Positions 24,212 to 33,127 of a stretch of 64,000 nt of DNA are shown piece by piece (within the stretch, counting starts at the first letter, position 1; each line of letters opens with the position of its first letter). Both the position numbers and the translations under genes were made by a program. The notes beneath the pieces were generated by a model. That model ran no database searches. It was not told the origin of the DNA and saw only the letters and a program-made list of their open reading frames with translations. Origin of the DNA: JABWBH01 sp964526695 (GTDB taxonomy: Bacteria; Planctomycetota; Phycisphaerae; UBA1845); assembly GCA_964526695.1 (NCBI GenBank), contig CAZGJA010000024.1, forward strand, positions 1 to 64,000, given 5' to 3'.

Positions 24212-26854
24212 TCAGACGCCGACGGTTACTGATGCCCGCGGCGCGCGCTCGATCGGCATGGGCGGCGGAGGCGGGGAGGCATGGGGTCGCGGACCGTCCG
24301 CGAGCATGCGTGCAAGCCGCGCAAACTCCTCCTCGATGCACAGGAACGCGTCCACCACGTCGGGATCAAACTGCGTCCCGCGACCGTCGGTCAGGATCTG
24401 CCGGGCACGCTCGTGCGAGAACGCCGGCTTGTACACCCGCTCCGTGGTCAGCGCGTCGTACACGTCCGCGACGGACGTGATTCGCGCGGCGAGCGGGATT
24501 TCGTCGCCTTTCAAGCCCGACAGGTAGCCGTTGCCGTCATACCATTCGTGGTGACAGCGGGCGATCTGCTCGGCCATGTGGAGAAATTGCACGCCGGGGA
24601 TCTTGTCGATGATGGCGCGAAGCGTCTGGCTGCCGACGGTGACGTGCGACTTCATCTCGTTCATCTCCTCCGCGGAGAGCTTGCCGGGCTTGCGGAGAAT
24701 GTGGTCGGGGACGGCGACCTTCCCGATGTCGTGCAGCGGGACGGCGCGCTCCAGCGCTGAGATGAACTCCTCGTTGATGGTCAGCGCGTGAAGCGGCGTG
24801 CGCGCCAGCTCGCGCGACAAAAGAATGGCGAACTGCGTGACGCGATCGAGGTGGCGGCCGGTCTCCGTGTCGCGGTGCTCGGCGAGCTTCGCGAGGGCGA
24901 CGACGAGCGAGTCCTGGGCGACCTCCCGCGCGCGGCGCGTCATCAGGTCGGCCAGCGCCGGTGCGGCGATGTTGCCGATCATGTCCACGCACTCCAGCTC
25001 AATCGCCGTGAAGGGAGTCGTCTCGCGCCGTCGCGCGACGTACAGCACCCCCACGAGCTTGTCCGAGACGCGGAGTACGCGGTGCTCGCGCGGCTTGTCC
25101 TGATCTCCGAGCGCGCCCGCCAGCAGAGCGTCGAGGTCGCCCGGGGCGGGGTCGCGGATCAGGTCCGCGTTCGCCTCGTCCCGCAGTGAAAACGGGATGC
25201 GCTCCCGCGCTTCGGTTCCGATGGACCGGACGGTTCGCAGATCGTCCCGCGCCTCGTCCGGCATGAGGAGCGCCGAGCAATCCGCGCGCAGCACGGAGCT
25301 GAGCGTGCGCACCAGCGTGTCCGCCGCGGATTCGATGTCCCGGGATTGAGCCAGCTCACAGGAGAAGTCCAGCAGCGTCGTCAGCGCCACCGCCTGCTCG
25401 GCGCGAACGTCGTTGCTTCGAGCGAGGGCGTTGCGACCGATCACGTGCCGCAGCATCGAGCGCACCCGAAGCGTGAACTCGCGCGAGCTGAGGGGCTTGC
25501 GCAGGAACTCATCCGCGCCCTTCTCCAGCGCGCTGACGCCCATGCGCCCGCCGCCGTCGTCTCCCGACATGAAAATGACCGGAGTTTCGGCGGTCGGCGG
25601 CGCGGATCGCAGACGGGCCAGAACCTCAAGTCCGTTCATGCCCGGCATCTGGAAATCCAGCACGACCACGTCGGGCGGTTGGTGCTGCGCGAGGCGCAAG
25701 GCCTCGGCGCCATCCGCCGCCGTTTCGACAAGCACGCCGTCCCGCCGCAACAACCGCTCACAGAATCGCCGCACGTCGGGGTCGTCATCCACCACGAGTA
25801 CGCGCGGACGTCCCGGCTCCTCCCCGCAGGCCGAGGGCGACGAACCGGGCGAATGCCGGTTGGCGCCGGTCGCACCCTCCGCCTCCCCGGCGATGACCAC
25901 GCGGTTGCGCCCCCCGTGCTTCGCCCGGTACAAGGCGTCATCCGCGGCTTTGAGCAGATCATCCACCGAGTTCATCACGGGCGTGCGCTCGGCCACGCCC
26001 AGGCTCAGCGTAATGGCGAGGCGCTGGCCGTCCTGCACCAGCGGCGCTTCCTCCACGGCGCACCGCATCCGCTCCGCAACGATGGCCGCGCCGTCGGCGC
26101 GGGTCTTCGGACAAACGAGCAGGAACTCCTCGCCGCCGACTCGACAGGTGCGCTCGCCGGCGCGCGTGCTGCGCTTCAGCGTCGCCGCCGTGTGCTTCAG
26201 CACGCGATCGCCCACGTCGTGACCGTAAGTGTCGTTGAATCGCTTGAAATGGTCGATGTCCACCATGACGCAGGACAGCGGCTCCGCGTAGCGCGTCGAG
26301 GAATCCCACAGCTCGTCCACACGGCGCAGCGCCTCCCGGCGATTGGTCAGCCCGGTCAATTCGTCCGTCGTCGCCAGTCGGTGCAGCTTGATGTTGGCGG
26401 CCTGAAGACGGTTCATCGCGACCTCGAGCCGCGCGCACTGGAGGTTCGCCTCGCGGTTGCGCTTGCCGAGATCATCTTGCAGCGAGATGAGGCGCTGCGC
26501 GGCGCGCAGGCGCGCCAGAACTTCCTCGAAATCCAGCGGCTTGCGAATGAAGTCGTCGGCTCCGGCCTCGAAAGCGCCGACGAGATGATCGCGGTCCACG
26601 TGGGCGGTCATGAGGATGACAAAGGTGAAGCCGATGCCTTCGCGCGTGCGGATTTCGCGGCAGAGTTCCAGCCCGCTCATGACGGGCATCTCCCAGTCCG
26701 TCAGCACGATGGAGGGCGACTGCGCGAGAACCAGGTGAATCGCTTGCTCACCGTCCCCCGCATGGAACACCTCGCATCCGACGCCCTCGAGTTGACGCGC
26801 AAGGAGGCGGCGCACCGATTCGTCGTCGTCAACGATGAGGATGCGTAAATCCAT
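24212..26854 (-). CDS. multidomain c-di-GMP response regulator: REC-GGDEF-REC-GAF-HD-GYP
   Basis: 880 residues, cytoplasmic. REC1 has acceptor Asp53 (VLTDWEMPVM) and K105 (FIRKPLD). A linker helix leads to a GGDEF domain with GGEEF at about 240-244 (catalytic type); the inhibitory RxxD site five residues upstream reads RAGE. REC2 has Asp400 (VVVLDFQMP). A GAF domain follows (about 490-640), then an HD-GYP phosphodiesterase domain with HDIGKVAVPDHILRKPGKLS and HHEWYDGNGYLSG. The Pro of GYP is replaced by Leu. The protein can therefore in principle make and degrade c-di-GMP, switched by two phosphoacceptors and a ligand domain. No histidine kinase is adjacent. Convergent with recR. Confidence 0.95.
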   Translation of the reverse strand: MDLRILIVDDDESVRRLLARQLEGVGCEVFHAGDGEQAIHLVLAQSPSIVLTDWEMPVMSGLELCREIRTREGIGFTFVILMTAHVDRDHLVGAFEAGADDFIRKPLDFEEVLARLRAAQRLISLQDDLGKRNREANLQCARLEVAMNRLQAANIKLHRLATTDELTGLTNRREALRRVDELWDSSTRYAEPLSCVMVDIDHFKRFNDTYGHDVGDRVLKHTAATLKRSTRAGERTCRVGGEEFLLVCPKTRADGAAIVAERMRCAVEEAPLVQDGQRLAITLSLGVAERTPVMNSVDDLLKAADDALYRAKHGGRNRVVIAGEAEGATGANRHSPGSSPSACGEEPGRPRVLVVDDDPDVRRFCERLLRRDGVLVETAADGAEALRLAQHQPPDVVVLDFQMPGMNGLEVLARLRSAPPTAETPVIFMSGDDGGGRMGVSALEKGADEFLRKPLSSREFTLRVRSMLRHVIGRNALARSNDVRAEQAVALTTLLDFSCELAQSRDIESAADTLVRTLSSVLRADCSALLMPDEARDDLRTVRSIGTEARERIPFSLRDEANADLIRDPAPGDLDALLAGALGDQDKPREHRVLRVSDKLVGVLYVARRRETTPFTAIELECVDMIGNIAAPALADLMTRRAREVAQDSLVVALAKLAEHRDTETGRHLDRVTQFAILLSRELARTPLHALTINEEFISALERAVPLHDIGKVAVPDHILRKPGKLSAEEMNEMKSHVTVGSQTLRAIIDKIPGVQFLHMAEQIARCHHEWYDGNGYLSGLKGDEIPLAARITSVADVYDALTTERVYKPAFSHERARQILTDGRGTQFDPDVVDAFLCIEEEFARLARMLADGPRPHASPPPPPMPIERAPRASVTVGV

Positions 26855-27455
26855 GTCCTCAACCCGTTCGGATCTCGTGTTGCGGTCGCCCGCGCGCGGA
26901 CCCTCTCCGCCTGCGAAAAGATCGTCGGGGGCGTTGGCGTAGTGGAGTTGGTAGGCGGCTTATCCAGACGGTGCATTTTCGTCCGATAATACACTTGTGC
27001 CGATCAAACAAAGCCGACTCGACGCCCACCCGTCCATGATTCCCCTCACGAAAACCAGAGTCTGCTCCGCATAGCTCGTGAAATCACGGCCCGCACAAGA
27101 AAACGGCTTGACTCTCCTGGGACGCCGGATTAGGATAGGTAGTCAGTAGAGAGGCGTCCTCGGGGGGGATGCTGGACCACGTCGAGACAGGGGGAAGCGA
27201 GCCAATTCTGTACTAACAGGGATTCCGTCCGGATCCGATTCCGAACGGTGTCTGCGACGCTCTCGCGTCGGCGGAATTCTGGAATCCAGTGCTGACTGTC
27301 CGCGCTTGAAGGCGATGGGGCGTCAGGGGAGTGCGGGTCGCGAGGGTGGTTCTCGCGGACGCGTAAGTTTGAGGTTTTCTTTGAGGAGTTCGGTTGCCGC
27401 TCAGGCGGCGACCGGCGTTCATCGTTCTTGGTTTTGTTGTAGGAGGATGTAGAGT
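26855..27455. other. divergent promoter region and long 5' leader
   Basis: 600 bases between the response regulator and the secreted protein at 27456. It contains the candidate promoter at 27108-27136 and about 310 bases of untranslated leader. Several inverted motifs exist (for example GGATCCGATTCCG near 27231), but no riboswitch was recognised. Confidence 0.5.
27108..27136 (+). promoter_or_regulatory. candidate sigma-70-type promoter for the 27456 gene
   Basis: TTGACT, a 17-base spacer and TAGGAT. The gene start is about 310 bases downstream, implying a long leader. The same TTGACN-17-TAGNAT layout precedes the pseudopilin gene (56648). Confidence 0.6.
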
Positions 27456-28610
27456 ATGGCAAAGATGAGGTTTGTTCTTGCCTGTCTGGCCGCTGTCGCG
27501 TTTGCCGTGAGTGCGAGCGCGAAGGAATTGCAGCTGATCGGCAACCCGGTCAAGGTCATGCCGGAGAAGGCAATGAAGGTTCAGTTCAACGCGGACGGCA
27601 CCGTGACGCCGCTGTCGGACTGGTACTACTTCAACGGCAACAATGGCGGCGGGACCGGGACCGCTGCCAGCAGTCTGAACCTGTTTGACTCGTTCGAGAA
27701 CGACGGCGCCGACTGCATCACGGGTGCCCTGCCGGCCGGCGGAGACGCCTGCGGCTTCGCCAATCCGACGAGTCGCTGGTTCTTTGGACCCACCTATTGC
27801 AACATGTTCACGGTGGGCAGCTTCTCGGCCACGTCCACGACGCCGGGCGACCGGCTCGAGCTGGGCTGGTTCTGGTATTGCGCCAACGGCACCGGCAACG
27901 AAGAGTGCTTCATTGGCGTGTTCACGGGATCTCCGTTTGACACAGGCTGCAACGTCAACTACACGCTGGGCGCGGGCGTGGTCCTGGGCTTCGGCTCGAT
28001 CCCCTGCAGGACCTCCGGGTACTACTTCACGGACGTCTGCCTGTGCGATTTCGGCATCGCGCTGGACATGTTCACCGACGGCCCGCCCAATGAGTACGCC
28101 GCGATCGGCGGCGTTCTGGCCAAGGCGTTCGACCAGGGAACCGGCGAGTTGACGCTGGCCACCTGCAGCCAGTTCATGCTGTGGGGTGCGGACGGCGGCG
28201 GCGGCGGCAACGACTTGGCCGGCTCGCACGGCAACGTCTCGTATGACGACGACGTCACGCTCGACGGCGTGCATACTCCGGACGAGTGCTACCCGACCAA
28301 TATCGTCACCTGCCCGGATCCGGTGCACTTCATGGTCGGCGTGGGCAACTGCGGCGGCAGCGCCTGCGACGCGGTCGTCACCAAGGTGATCCCGAAGAAG
28401 GGTCCGCCGTGCACGATCGTCGTGGTCAAGGGCACCGACGCCACGTTCGGCGACACGTTCACCGTGACGCTGAGCGACGGCGACAGCAAGGACGCGACGG
28501 CGAACGATCGCGGCAAGTGGAAGGCCAAGTTCACGGGCAAGAACATCGCGAATGGTGGCACGATCACCGGTTCGGCTTGCGGTTCGGAGAAGACGGGCAC
28601 CTGCAACTAA
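27456..28610 (+). CDS. abundant-type secreted protein, paralogue of the 58408 gene
   Basis: 384 residues, preceded by AGGAGG. A signal peptide (MRFVLACLAAVAFAVSASA) leads to a Gly/Asn/Cys-rich mature protein. The core (VQFNADGTVTPLS, SSLNLFDSFENDG, WFFGPTYCNMFTVGSFSAT, VCLCDFGIALDMF, GGVLAKAFD, QFMLWG) is shared with the protein at 58408. Twelve or more Cys residues suggest disulfides. The last 90 residues differ in detail but have the same Ig-like ending (VVVKGTDATFGDTFTVTLSDGD...). I do not recognise a named domain. A strong promoter, SD, long leader and rho-independent terminator suggest high expression; surface-layer or matrix protein is a guess. Confidence 0.75.
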   Translation: MAKMRFVLACLAAVAFAVSASAKELQLIGNPVKVMPEKAMKVQFNADGTVTPLSDWYYFNGNNGGGTGTAASSLNLFDSFENDGADCITGALPAGGDACGFANPTSRWFFGPTYCNMFTVGSFSATSTTPGDRLELGWFWYCANGTGNEECFIGVFTGSPFDTGCNVNYTLGAGVVLGFGSIPCRTSGYYFTDVCLCDFGIALDMFTDGPPNEYAAIGGVLAKAFDQGTGELTLATCSQFMLWGADGGGGGNDLAGSHGNVSYDDDVTLDGVHTPDECYPTNIVTCPDPVHFMVGVGNCGGSACDAVVTKVIPKKGPPCTIVVVKGTDATFGDTFTVTLSDGDSKDATANDRGKWKAKFTGKNIANGGTITGSACGSEKTGTCN

Positions 28611-28639
28611 TTGCAGCGTGACGTCAGTCTGCTAATTTG

Positions 28640-28690
28640 AAAAAAAGAGGGCCGCGGTGGGAACTTCCCATCGCGGCCCTTCTTGCTGCG
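28640..28690 (+). terminator. rho-independent terminator of the secreted-protein gene
   Basis: 15-bp stem with one mismatch, AGGGCCGCGGTGGGA / TCCCATCGCGGCCCT, three-base loop, preceded by an A-run (28641-28646) and followed by TCTTG. The A-run makes it plausible for the minus strand as well. It starts about 30 bases after the stop codon. Confidence 0.8.
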
Positions 28691-28848
28691 CAAACGCTGC
28701 CCCCCCAAACCGCTCCGCCTTCTCTGCGTGGGTTGCCCCCTCTCCCGCCGCACTTCCCATAACTCAGCCCGCCGACCCGCACGACCGATACACCTCCGGG
28801 AAGCCGCGCGCCGACACCTGGAGGGTTGAGGCGCCGCAATCGCCCGAG

Positions 28849-29100
28849 ATGATGAGATCGACGGGTATCGGGATGCCTGCGGAACAGAGACCATCAGCTT
28901 CGAGCAGGGAAGAGCCGTCAGCGCCGGAGTCAGCCCAACCCGGCAAGAGCTGCCACGCAGCCGACGCACGCGGTGCTGAAACGGACGCGCCCTGCCGCAG
29001 GGAGGTGCTCGTCTCCGTCGGCGCGAAGCTGCTCAAGGCCGCGCCGTTGATTCTCGTCCTTCGACCGGGGAAGGCGTACGCGAGCAACCATTCCAGTTGA
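28849..29100 (+). CDS. candidate small precursor peptide of the PqqD/HprK cassette
   Basis: 84 residues if read from the ATG at 28849 (75 from 28873); neither has an ideal ribosome-binding site. The N-terminal two-thirds is polar and low complexity (RPSASSREEPSAPESAQPGK). The C-terminal 34 residues are strikingly different: RREVLVSVGAKLLKAAP then LILVLRPGKAYASNHSS. It ends 17 bases before the PqqD-like start, on the same strand. In known PqqD-type systems the substrate peptide is encoded beside the PqqD gene, so I propose it as the modification target. I recall similar RR-E-hydrophobic-APA-S tails beside such genes, but this is unverified. It could be a spurious frame. Confidence 0.45.
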   Translation: MMRSTGIGMPAEQRPSASSREEPSAPESAQPGKSCHAADARGAETDAPCRREVLVSVGAKLLKAAPLILVLRPGKAYASNHSS

Positions 29101-29117
29101 GTCGGAGTCGCGCTTGC

Positions 29118-29453
29118 ATGGATGCAGGTTCCGGACGTTCGAATGCCGCCGATTTCCCGCGCGACCCGTCGTCGCGCTCGCGACTGCGCCACGCTCGGCC
29201 TGCGATCCTGTGGGAAATGGACGGCGAGGCGGTGCTTTATGATCCCGCGGCACACGAAGCGATCTACCTCAACGCGGCCGCGCTCGACATCTGGCGCGCC
29301 GCGGATGGAGCCGGCGATCTGGACTCGGCCGCCGCGCGGCGCGCGGTCCGCAGCGGCGTGGGGGTTGAAGAATGCCGAAGGGATGCCCGTCACGTCACGG
29401 AAGCCATGACGCGGCACGGCTGGCTGAAGTGGGAAGCGAGCGCCGCGACATGA
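29118..29453 (+). CDS. PqqD-family peptide-binding protein
   Basis: 111 residues. The core 'AILWEMDGEAVLYDPAAHEAIYLNAAALDIWRAADG' is the PqqD/RRE pattern (VLYDP....YLN..A..IW...DG), a small winged-helix domain that binds leader peptides in ribosomal peptide modification. The tail continues with VEECRRDARHVTEAMTRHGWLKWE. The ATG at 29118 is preferred to a TTG at 29097. Its TGA overlaps the ATG of the kinase-like gene (ATGA), so the two are translationally coupled. It fits the HPr-rel-A-associated PqqD class. Confidence 0.85.
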   Translation: MDAGSGRSNAADFPRDPSSRSRLRHARPAILWEMDGEAVLYDPAAHEAIYLNAAALDIWRAADGAGDLDSAAARRAVRSGVGVEECRRDARHVTEAMTRHGWLKWEASAAT

Positions 29454-30514
29454 GCACGTCGAGCGCGGCGAGCTTCGAGCGTCCGCTTCGCGCAGCAAAG
29501 CCCGACGCGACAAGCTGCGGGAGCAAGCCGACGGAGTTTCCCCGCAGCCACATGCAAACCCCCACCCTTCGCCCGGCGCGCAGTCGCGCCTGCTACCGGA
29601 TCGGCGAAGTCGAAGTCGCGCTGCGGACCTCGCTGGGCGACGTGGCGGCCGACTTTCACGGCTTGTACGAACGACACTTCGTGGATCGCGCGCTGCCCGG
29701 GGCGATCGAGCTTGAGGTCGAGCGCTGCTGGAGCCTGCGATGTCGCGGCGCGTACCTCATCCGCACCGACGGCGAGGATCGATTCATCGTGCGCAGCCGG
29801 CGCTCCGTGCTGCCGCATGTCGAGTGGGCGATCAACGCCGCGGTGGCGGCCTCGTTGCCGCGCTTCTACCAGATCCACGCCGGGGTGGTGGCGCGGGACG
29901 GCGCGGGGTTGCTCCTTCCCGCCAATCCGCAGAGCGGGAAATCAACGCTGGTGGCGCGGCTGGTGACGCGCGGGTGGGACTATCTGTCGGACGAATTCGC
30001 GCTGATCGATCCGCGGACGCTGCGGCTGTCGCCGTACCCCAAGGCGGTGTGCATCAAGCACGGGTCGTTCAGTGTGCTGGAGAGCTTCGGCGTGCCGCTG
30101 GCCCGCTATCCCGAGTACGACAAAGGCGCGAAGGGTCGCGTGCGGCTGATCAACGCCCAGAACCTCCGCCCGCATGAAACGCCTTCCAACGTGCCCGTGC
30201 GCATGATCGTCTTTCCGCGCTACGCGGATCGCGGGCAACCCGTCGTCCGCCCGGTCTCGCGCGCCTTTGCGCTCTTCCAGTTGCTGAACGTCTCGTTCAC
30301 GTTCTCGCGGTTTCGTGCTCAGTCGCTGGACATTCTCGGCGAGCTGGTCCGCGGCGCGGCGTGCTGCCAACTGGAAACGGGCGGGATCGACGCCGCGTGC
30401 GAGGCGATTGAGCGGCTGTGGGATGAGGCCGCGGCGCGGGGGACGGAGCCCGTTGCCGAGGCGCCGCGGGAGACGGCGCGCCCACGGGAAGCACTTGAGC
30501 TTGTCCATGCGTAA
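29450..30514 (+). CDS. HPr kinase-related protein (HprK-rel-A type)
   Basis: 354 residues. A P-loop PANPQSGKSTLVARL lies at about residues 158-172, as in the C-terminal domain of HPr(Ser) kinase, followed by YLSDEFALIDP (the HprK Walker-B-like Asp-Glu) and LSPYPKAVCIKHGS. The N-terminal domain of real HprK is absent. This fits the HprK-related kinases found with PqqD proteins. Proteins of this kind phosphorylate a peptide Ser in paeninodin-type lasso-peptide systems, so a peptide kinase role is likely but not shown. The ATG is chosen in the ATGA overlap with the PqqD gene. Its stop overlaps the next gene by eight bases. Confidence 0.87.
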   Translation: MSTSSAASFERPLRAAKPDATSCGSKPTEFPRSHMQTPTLRPARSRACYRIGEVEVALRTSLGDVAADFHGLYERHFVDRALPGAIELEVERCWSLRCRGAYLIRTDGEDRFIVRSRRSVLPHVEWAINAAVAASLPRFYQIHAGVVARDGAGLLLPANPQSGKSTLVARLVTRGWDYLSDEFALIDPRTLRLSPYPKAVCIKHGSFSVLESFGVPLARYPEYDKGAKGRVRLINAQNLRPHETPSNVPVRMIVFPRYADRGQPVVRPVSRAFALFQLLNVSFTFSRFRAQSLDILGELVRGAACCQLETGGIDAACEAIERLWDEAAARGTEPVAEAPRETARPREALELVHA

Positions 30515-31667
30515 CCCACCAACGACTTCGCACGACTCTCGCCGCCCGGACGCAATCCGGGCGGGGCTGGCCCTGTGCCTCTCCGGCGGCGCGGAGCGGG
30601 TGTCAGATGAGTGGCACCGGCGAAAGCTGTGGGACAAGGCCGCGTGCGTGGCGTGCGAGTTGGGCATCGGCGGGTTCCTGGAGGAGGAGACCCGACGGAG
30701 CGGCACGGTGATTCCTGAGTCGGCCAGGGACATCCTGCTGGCCTATCGCGCGCACCTCCGTGCGGCAAACACGGAGAAGCTCTCCAGACTGCGTGGCGTG
30801 GCGGAGGCGCTGCAAGCGGCGCGCGTGCCGTTTCTCCTGCTCAAGGGCGTGGCGCTGAACGCGGCGCTGTACCAGCGCCTCGACCTGCGCGGGATGTCTG
30901 ACGTGGACCTGCTGATTCGCGCCGGCGACGTCGATCGGGCGTTCGCCGCGCTGGCGGACATCGGCGCGCGACCGGAGCGGGAGCCGCTGCACGGCGACCT
31001 GTTTCCGCGATTCTACTACGAGCAGCCCTTCGTGACCGCGGATCGCCCGGCGCTGCGCCTGGACGTGCACGTCAGACCGTTTCGACCGGTGCGCTATCAA
31101 GCGACGGTTCCCGGCGAGGCCATGTGGCTGGCGCCGCGGCGCATCGAGTGCGGGGGCACGTTCGCGCTGACGCCGGGTCTGGAGGAGACGCTGATCCACC
31201 TCTGCGTTCACGCGGCGGGGCACGGGTTGGAGCAACTGCGCTGGTTGTATGACATTCTGTACTTCTTGAGGCGGCATGGGTCGGGGCTGGCTCTGGAGCG
31301 GATCGTCGGCTGGGCGACGGCGTGGCGGCTGGCGTATCCGATGCGCCTGGCGCTGGGGTGCGTGGCTCGCGTGTTCCATGATGTCCCCGCCGAGGTCTCG
31401 TTGCTGATCGAACGACTTGGCGCGCGCCCCGGCCTTCGGGATTGGCTGGCGATCCGGCAGGCGCCGCGGGATGCAAGCGACCCGCTGGGGCACGTGCTCG
31501 TGGACACGATCTCCATCCGCGGAATGCGAAATCGCCTCGCGTATCTGTCCATGCATCTGCGGCCGTCCGATGAGCACCTCTCGTCGCGAGCGGGAGGTCG
31601 TCGTTTCGGCTGGCGCTTTGCGGCGCAAGGGCGGCGATTGCTGCGCGCCGTGGCGAGAGCCGGCTGA
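30507..31667 (+). CDS. nucleotidyltransferase-fold protein (NTP_transf_5 type)
   Basis: 386 residues from the ATG overlapping the end of the kinase-like gene; the earlier open frame is antisense-like. The motif LLKGVALNAALYQRLDLRGMSDVDLLI matches the pol-beta-fold family PF14907 (uncharacterised nucleotidyltransferase), with the Asp-x-Asp metal pair in DVDLLI. The region HLCVHAAGHGLEQLRWLYDI is the second conserved block. Such proteins accompany PqqD/HprK pairs. It may nucleotidylylate a peptide or small ligand; the substrate is unknown. The next gene is convergent, so the operon ends here. Confidence 0.85.
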   Translation: MRNPPTTSHDSRRPDAIRAGLALCLSGGAERVSDEWHRRKLWDKAACVACELGIGGFLEEETRRSGTVIPESARDILLAYRAHLRAANTEKLSRLRGVAEALQAARVPFLLLKGVALNAALYQRLDLRGMSDVDLLIRAGDVDRAFAALADIGARPEREPLHGDLFPRFYYEQPFVTADRPALRLDVHVRPFRPVRYQATVPGEAMWLAPRRIECGGTFALTPGLEETLIHLCVHAAGHGLEQLRWLYDILYFLRRHGSGLALERIVGWATAWRLAYPMRLALGCVARVFHDVPAEVSLLIERLGARPGLRDWLAIRQAPRDASDPLGHVLVDTISIRGMRNRLAYLSMHLRPSDEHLSSRAGGRRFGWRFAAQGRRLLRAVARAG

Positions 31668-31682
31668 GGCCTGTCCGGCAGA

Positions 31683-32183
31683 TCACCGCAGGAAGGGCTT
31701 GCCCGTCAGTCGCCGCAGCATCGCCAGTTGGCCCGCGTGGAAGGCCTCGTGGCGGGAGCAATGCGCGACGGCCCCGAGCTTGTCCTTGTAATGCGGATGC
31801 GGCGCGCCCCCGGTGCCGAAGGCCGGCTCGGCGAGCAGTGCATCGCCCATGCGCGAGACTTCCTGAAGCGTGCGAACGTGGACCTCGTCCATGACGCGGC
31901 GCACCTCCGACGGCGGCGGATACACGTGCTCGCCGAACGAAAGCACCGGTCGCCCGATGGGGAAATGCCCGATGAAAGACTCGTCAAGGACGCCGCTGCC
32001 CAGGCATCGCACGTGGATCAGCGTGTGCTGCGACACGGCCAGGTGCCCGCACAACCAAAGCGGATGCGCCAGACCGGGCGCCGGTTGAAAGCCCCATGCG
32101 TCGCCGTCGATGTCGGCAAGGAGCTTGAGCGTCCACTCCCGCGTGCCCGCCAGTTCCCGCGCAAGGCATTCGCCCAATTTCAT
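31683..32183 (-). CDS. DinB/YfiT-type four-helix-bundle protein
   Basis: 166 residues, the usual DinB length. Three metal-site histidines are evident: His47 in LCGHLAVSQ, and the HEAFHAGQ motif near the C-terminus (HCSRHEAFHAGQLAMLRRLTG). DinB-like proteins are metal-binding, and several are thiol transferases, for bacillithiol or mycothiol. The specific reaction here is unknown. It starts 43 bases after the end of the ABC permease and could be cotranscribed with it. Confidence 0.87.
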   Translation of the reverse strand: MKLGECLARELAGTREWTLKLLADIDGDAWGFQPAPGLAHPLWLCGHLAVSQHTLIHVRCLGSGVLDESFIGHFPIGRPVLSFGEHVYPPPSEVRRVMDEVHVRTLQEVSRMGDALLAEPAFGTGGAPHPHYKDKLGAVAHCSRHEAFHAGQLAMLRRLTGKPFLR

Positions 32184-32225
32184 GAAGCGTCTCCGTACCC
32201 CTGCGCGGCGCGCCGCGCGGAACTC

Positions 32226-33014
32226 TCAAGCCGAGGCGCCGCTGTACCTGCGCAATCCGAACCTCCAGAACAGCGTGGCGCCGGTCAGCGCCGCCGCCGC
32301 TGCCAGCCAGCCCATCAAAAGCCCCGAGGGCGTTCCCTTCCCCACGAGCATTCCAGCCGGAAACGTGGTGAGGAACGCCAGCGGCACGAGGAACGTCAGC
32401 AGCCAGCGCAGCCAAGGCCGGTAAATGTCCACGGGATATCGACCGGCCTCGAAGACGTTCCAGAACACCATCTCAATGTTGGAAATCCGCGTCAGCCAGA
32501 ACGCCAGCGTGGCGAGCGCCAGCCAGAACGAGTAGATGATGACCACGCCCGCGCCGAGCATCAGCAGGAACAGGACGGCCTGCATCACGCCGACGGAGGT
32601 TCCCAGCTTGACCGAAGCCGTGCCGGCCATGACCAGCCCGACGACGATGTCCATGCCCCGCCAGAGCACGAAGCGGCGGGCGCTGACGAAGAACTGCGGG
32701 TTGACCGGCTTGAGCAGGACGAAGTCCAGCGTGCCGGAGCGGACGTCCTCCATCATGGCGCGCATGTTGGGGGCGATGCCCAGCCCGATCACGCCGCTCA
32801 TCACGCGGAACACGCCCATCAGCGCCAGCATCTGCCACGCGTCCCAGCCGCTCAGCGACTCGGTGTTGGAGAAAATGATCCACAGACCGAAGAGTTCCGC
32901 GCCGAGCTGCAGCACGGCGATGATGGAGTGCAGGAAGAAGTCCGCGCGGTACGCGGCGTCGTCCTGGACGCTGACGCGCAGGAAAAGCAGGATGAGACGG
33001 AGGTAGCGGCCCAC
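32226..33014 (-). CDS. orphan ABC-2 type permease (DUF990/PF06182)
   Basis: About 262 residues from GTG (VGRYLRLILLFLRVSVQDDAAYRADFF); a longer frame upstream is Arg/Pro-rich and overlaps the divergent gene. Six hydrophobic segments and the motif RSGTLDFVLLKPVNPQFFVSARR with NMEMVFWNVFEAGRYPVDIY are typical of the YadH-like DUF990 family, which normally occurs as a pair of permeases plus one ATPase. Neither an ATPase nor the second permease lies nearby in this window. It may be served from elsewhere or be a remnant. Confidence 0.82.
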   Translation of the reverse strand: MGRYLRLILLFLRVSVQDDAAYRADFFLHSIIAVLQLGAELFGLWIIFSNTESLSGWDAWQMLALMGVFRVMSGVIGLGIAPNMRAMMEDVRSGTLDFVLLKPVNPQFFVSARRFVLWRGMDIVVGLVMAGTASVKLGTSVGVMQAVLFLLMLGAGVVIIYSFWLALATLAFWLTRISNIEMVFWNVFEAGRYPVDIYRPWLRWLLTFLVPLAFLTTFPAGMLVGKGTPSGLLMGWLAAAAALTGATLFWRFGLRRYSGASA

Positions 33015-33127
33015 ATGCGGGATTGTGCGATGCGGCGCGGTTCTCAGCAATCGGGGGCTTCGATAGCTTGCGTGGGCGGTCGCTCGGCGCGGTTGCCGCG
33101 GGCCGTGATTCCCGACAGAATAGCCGC

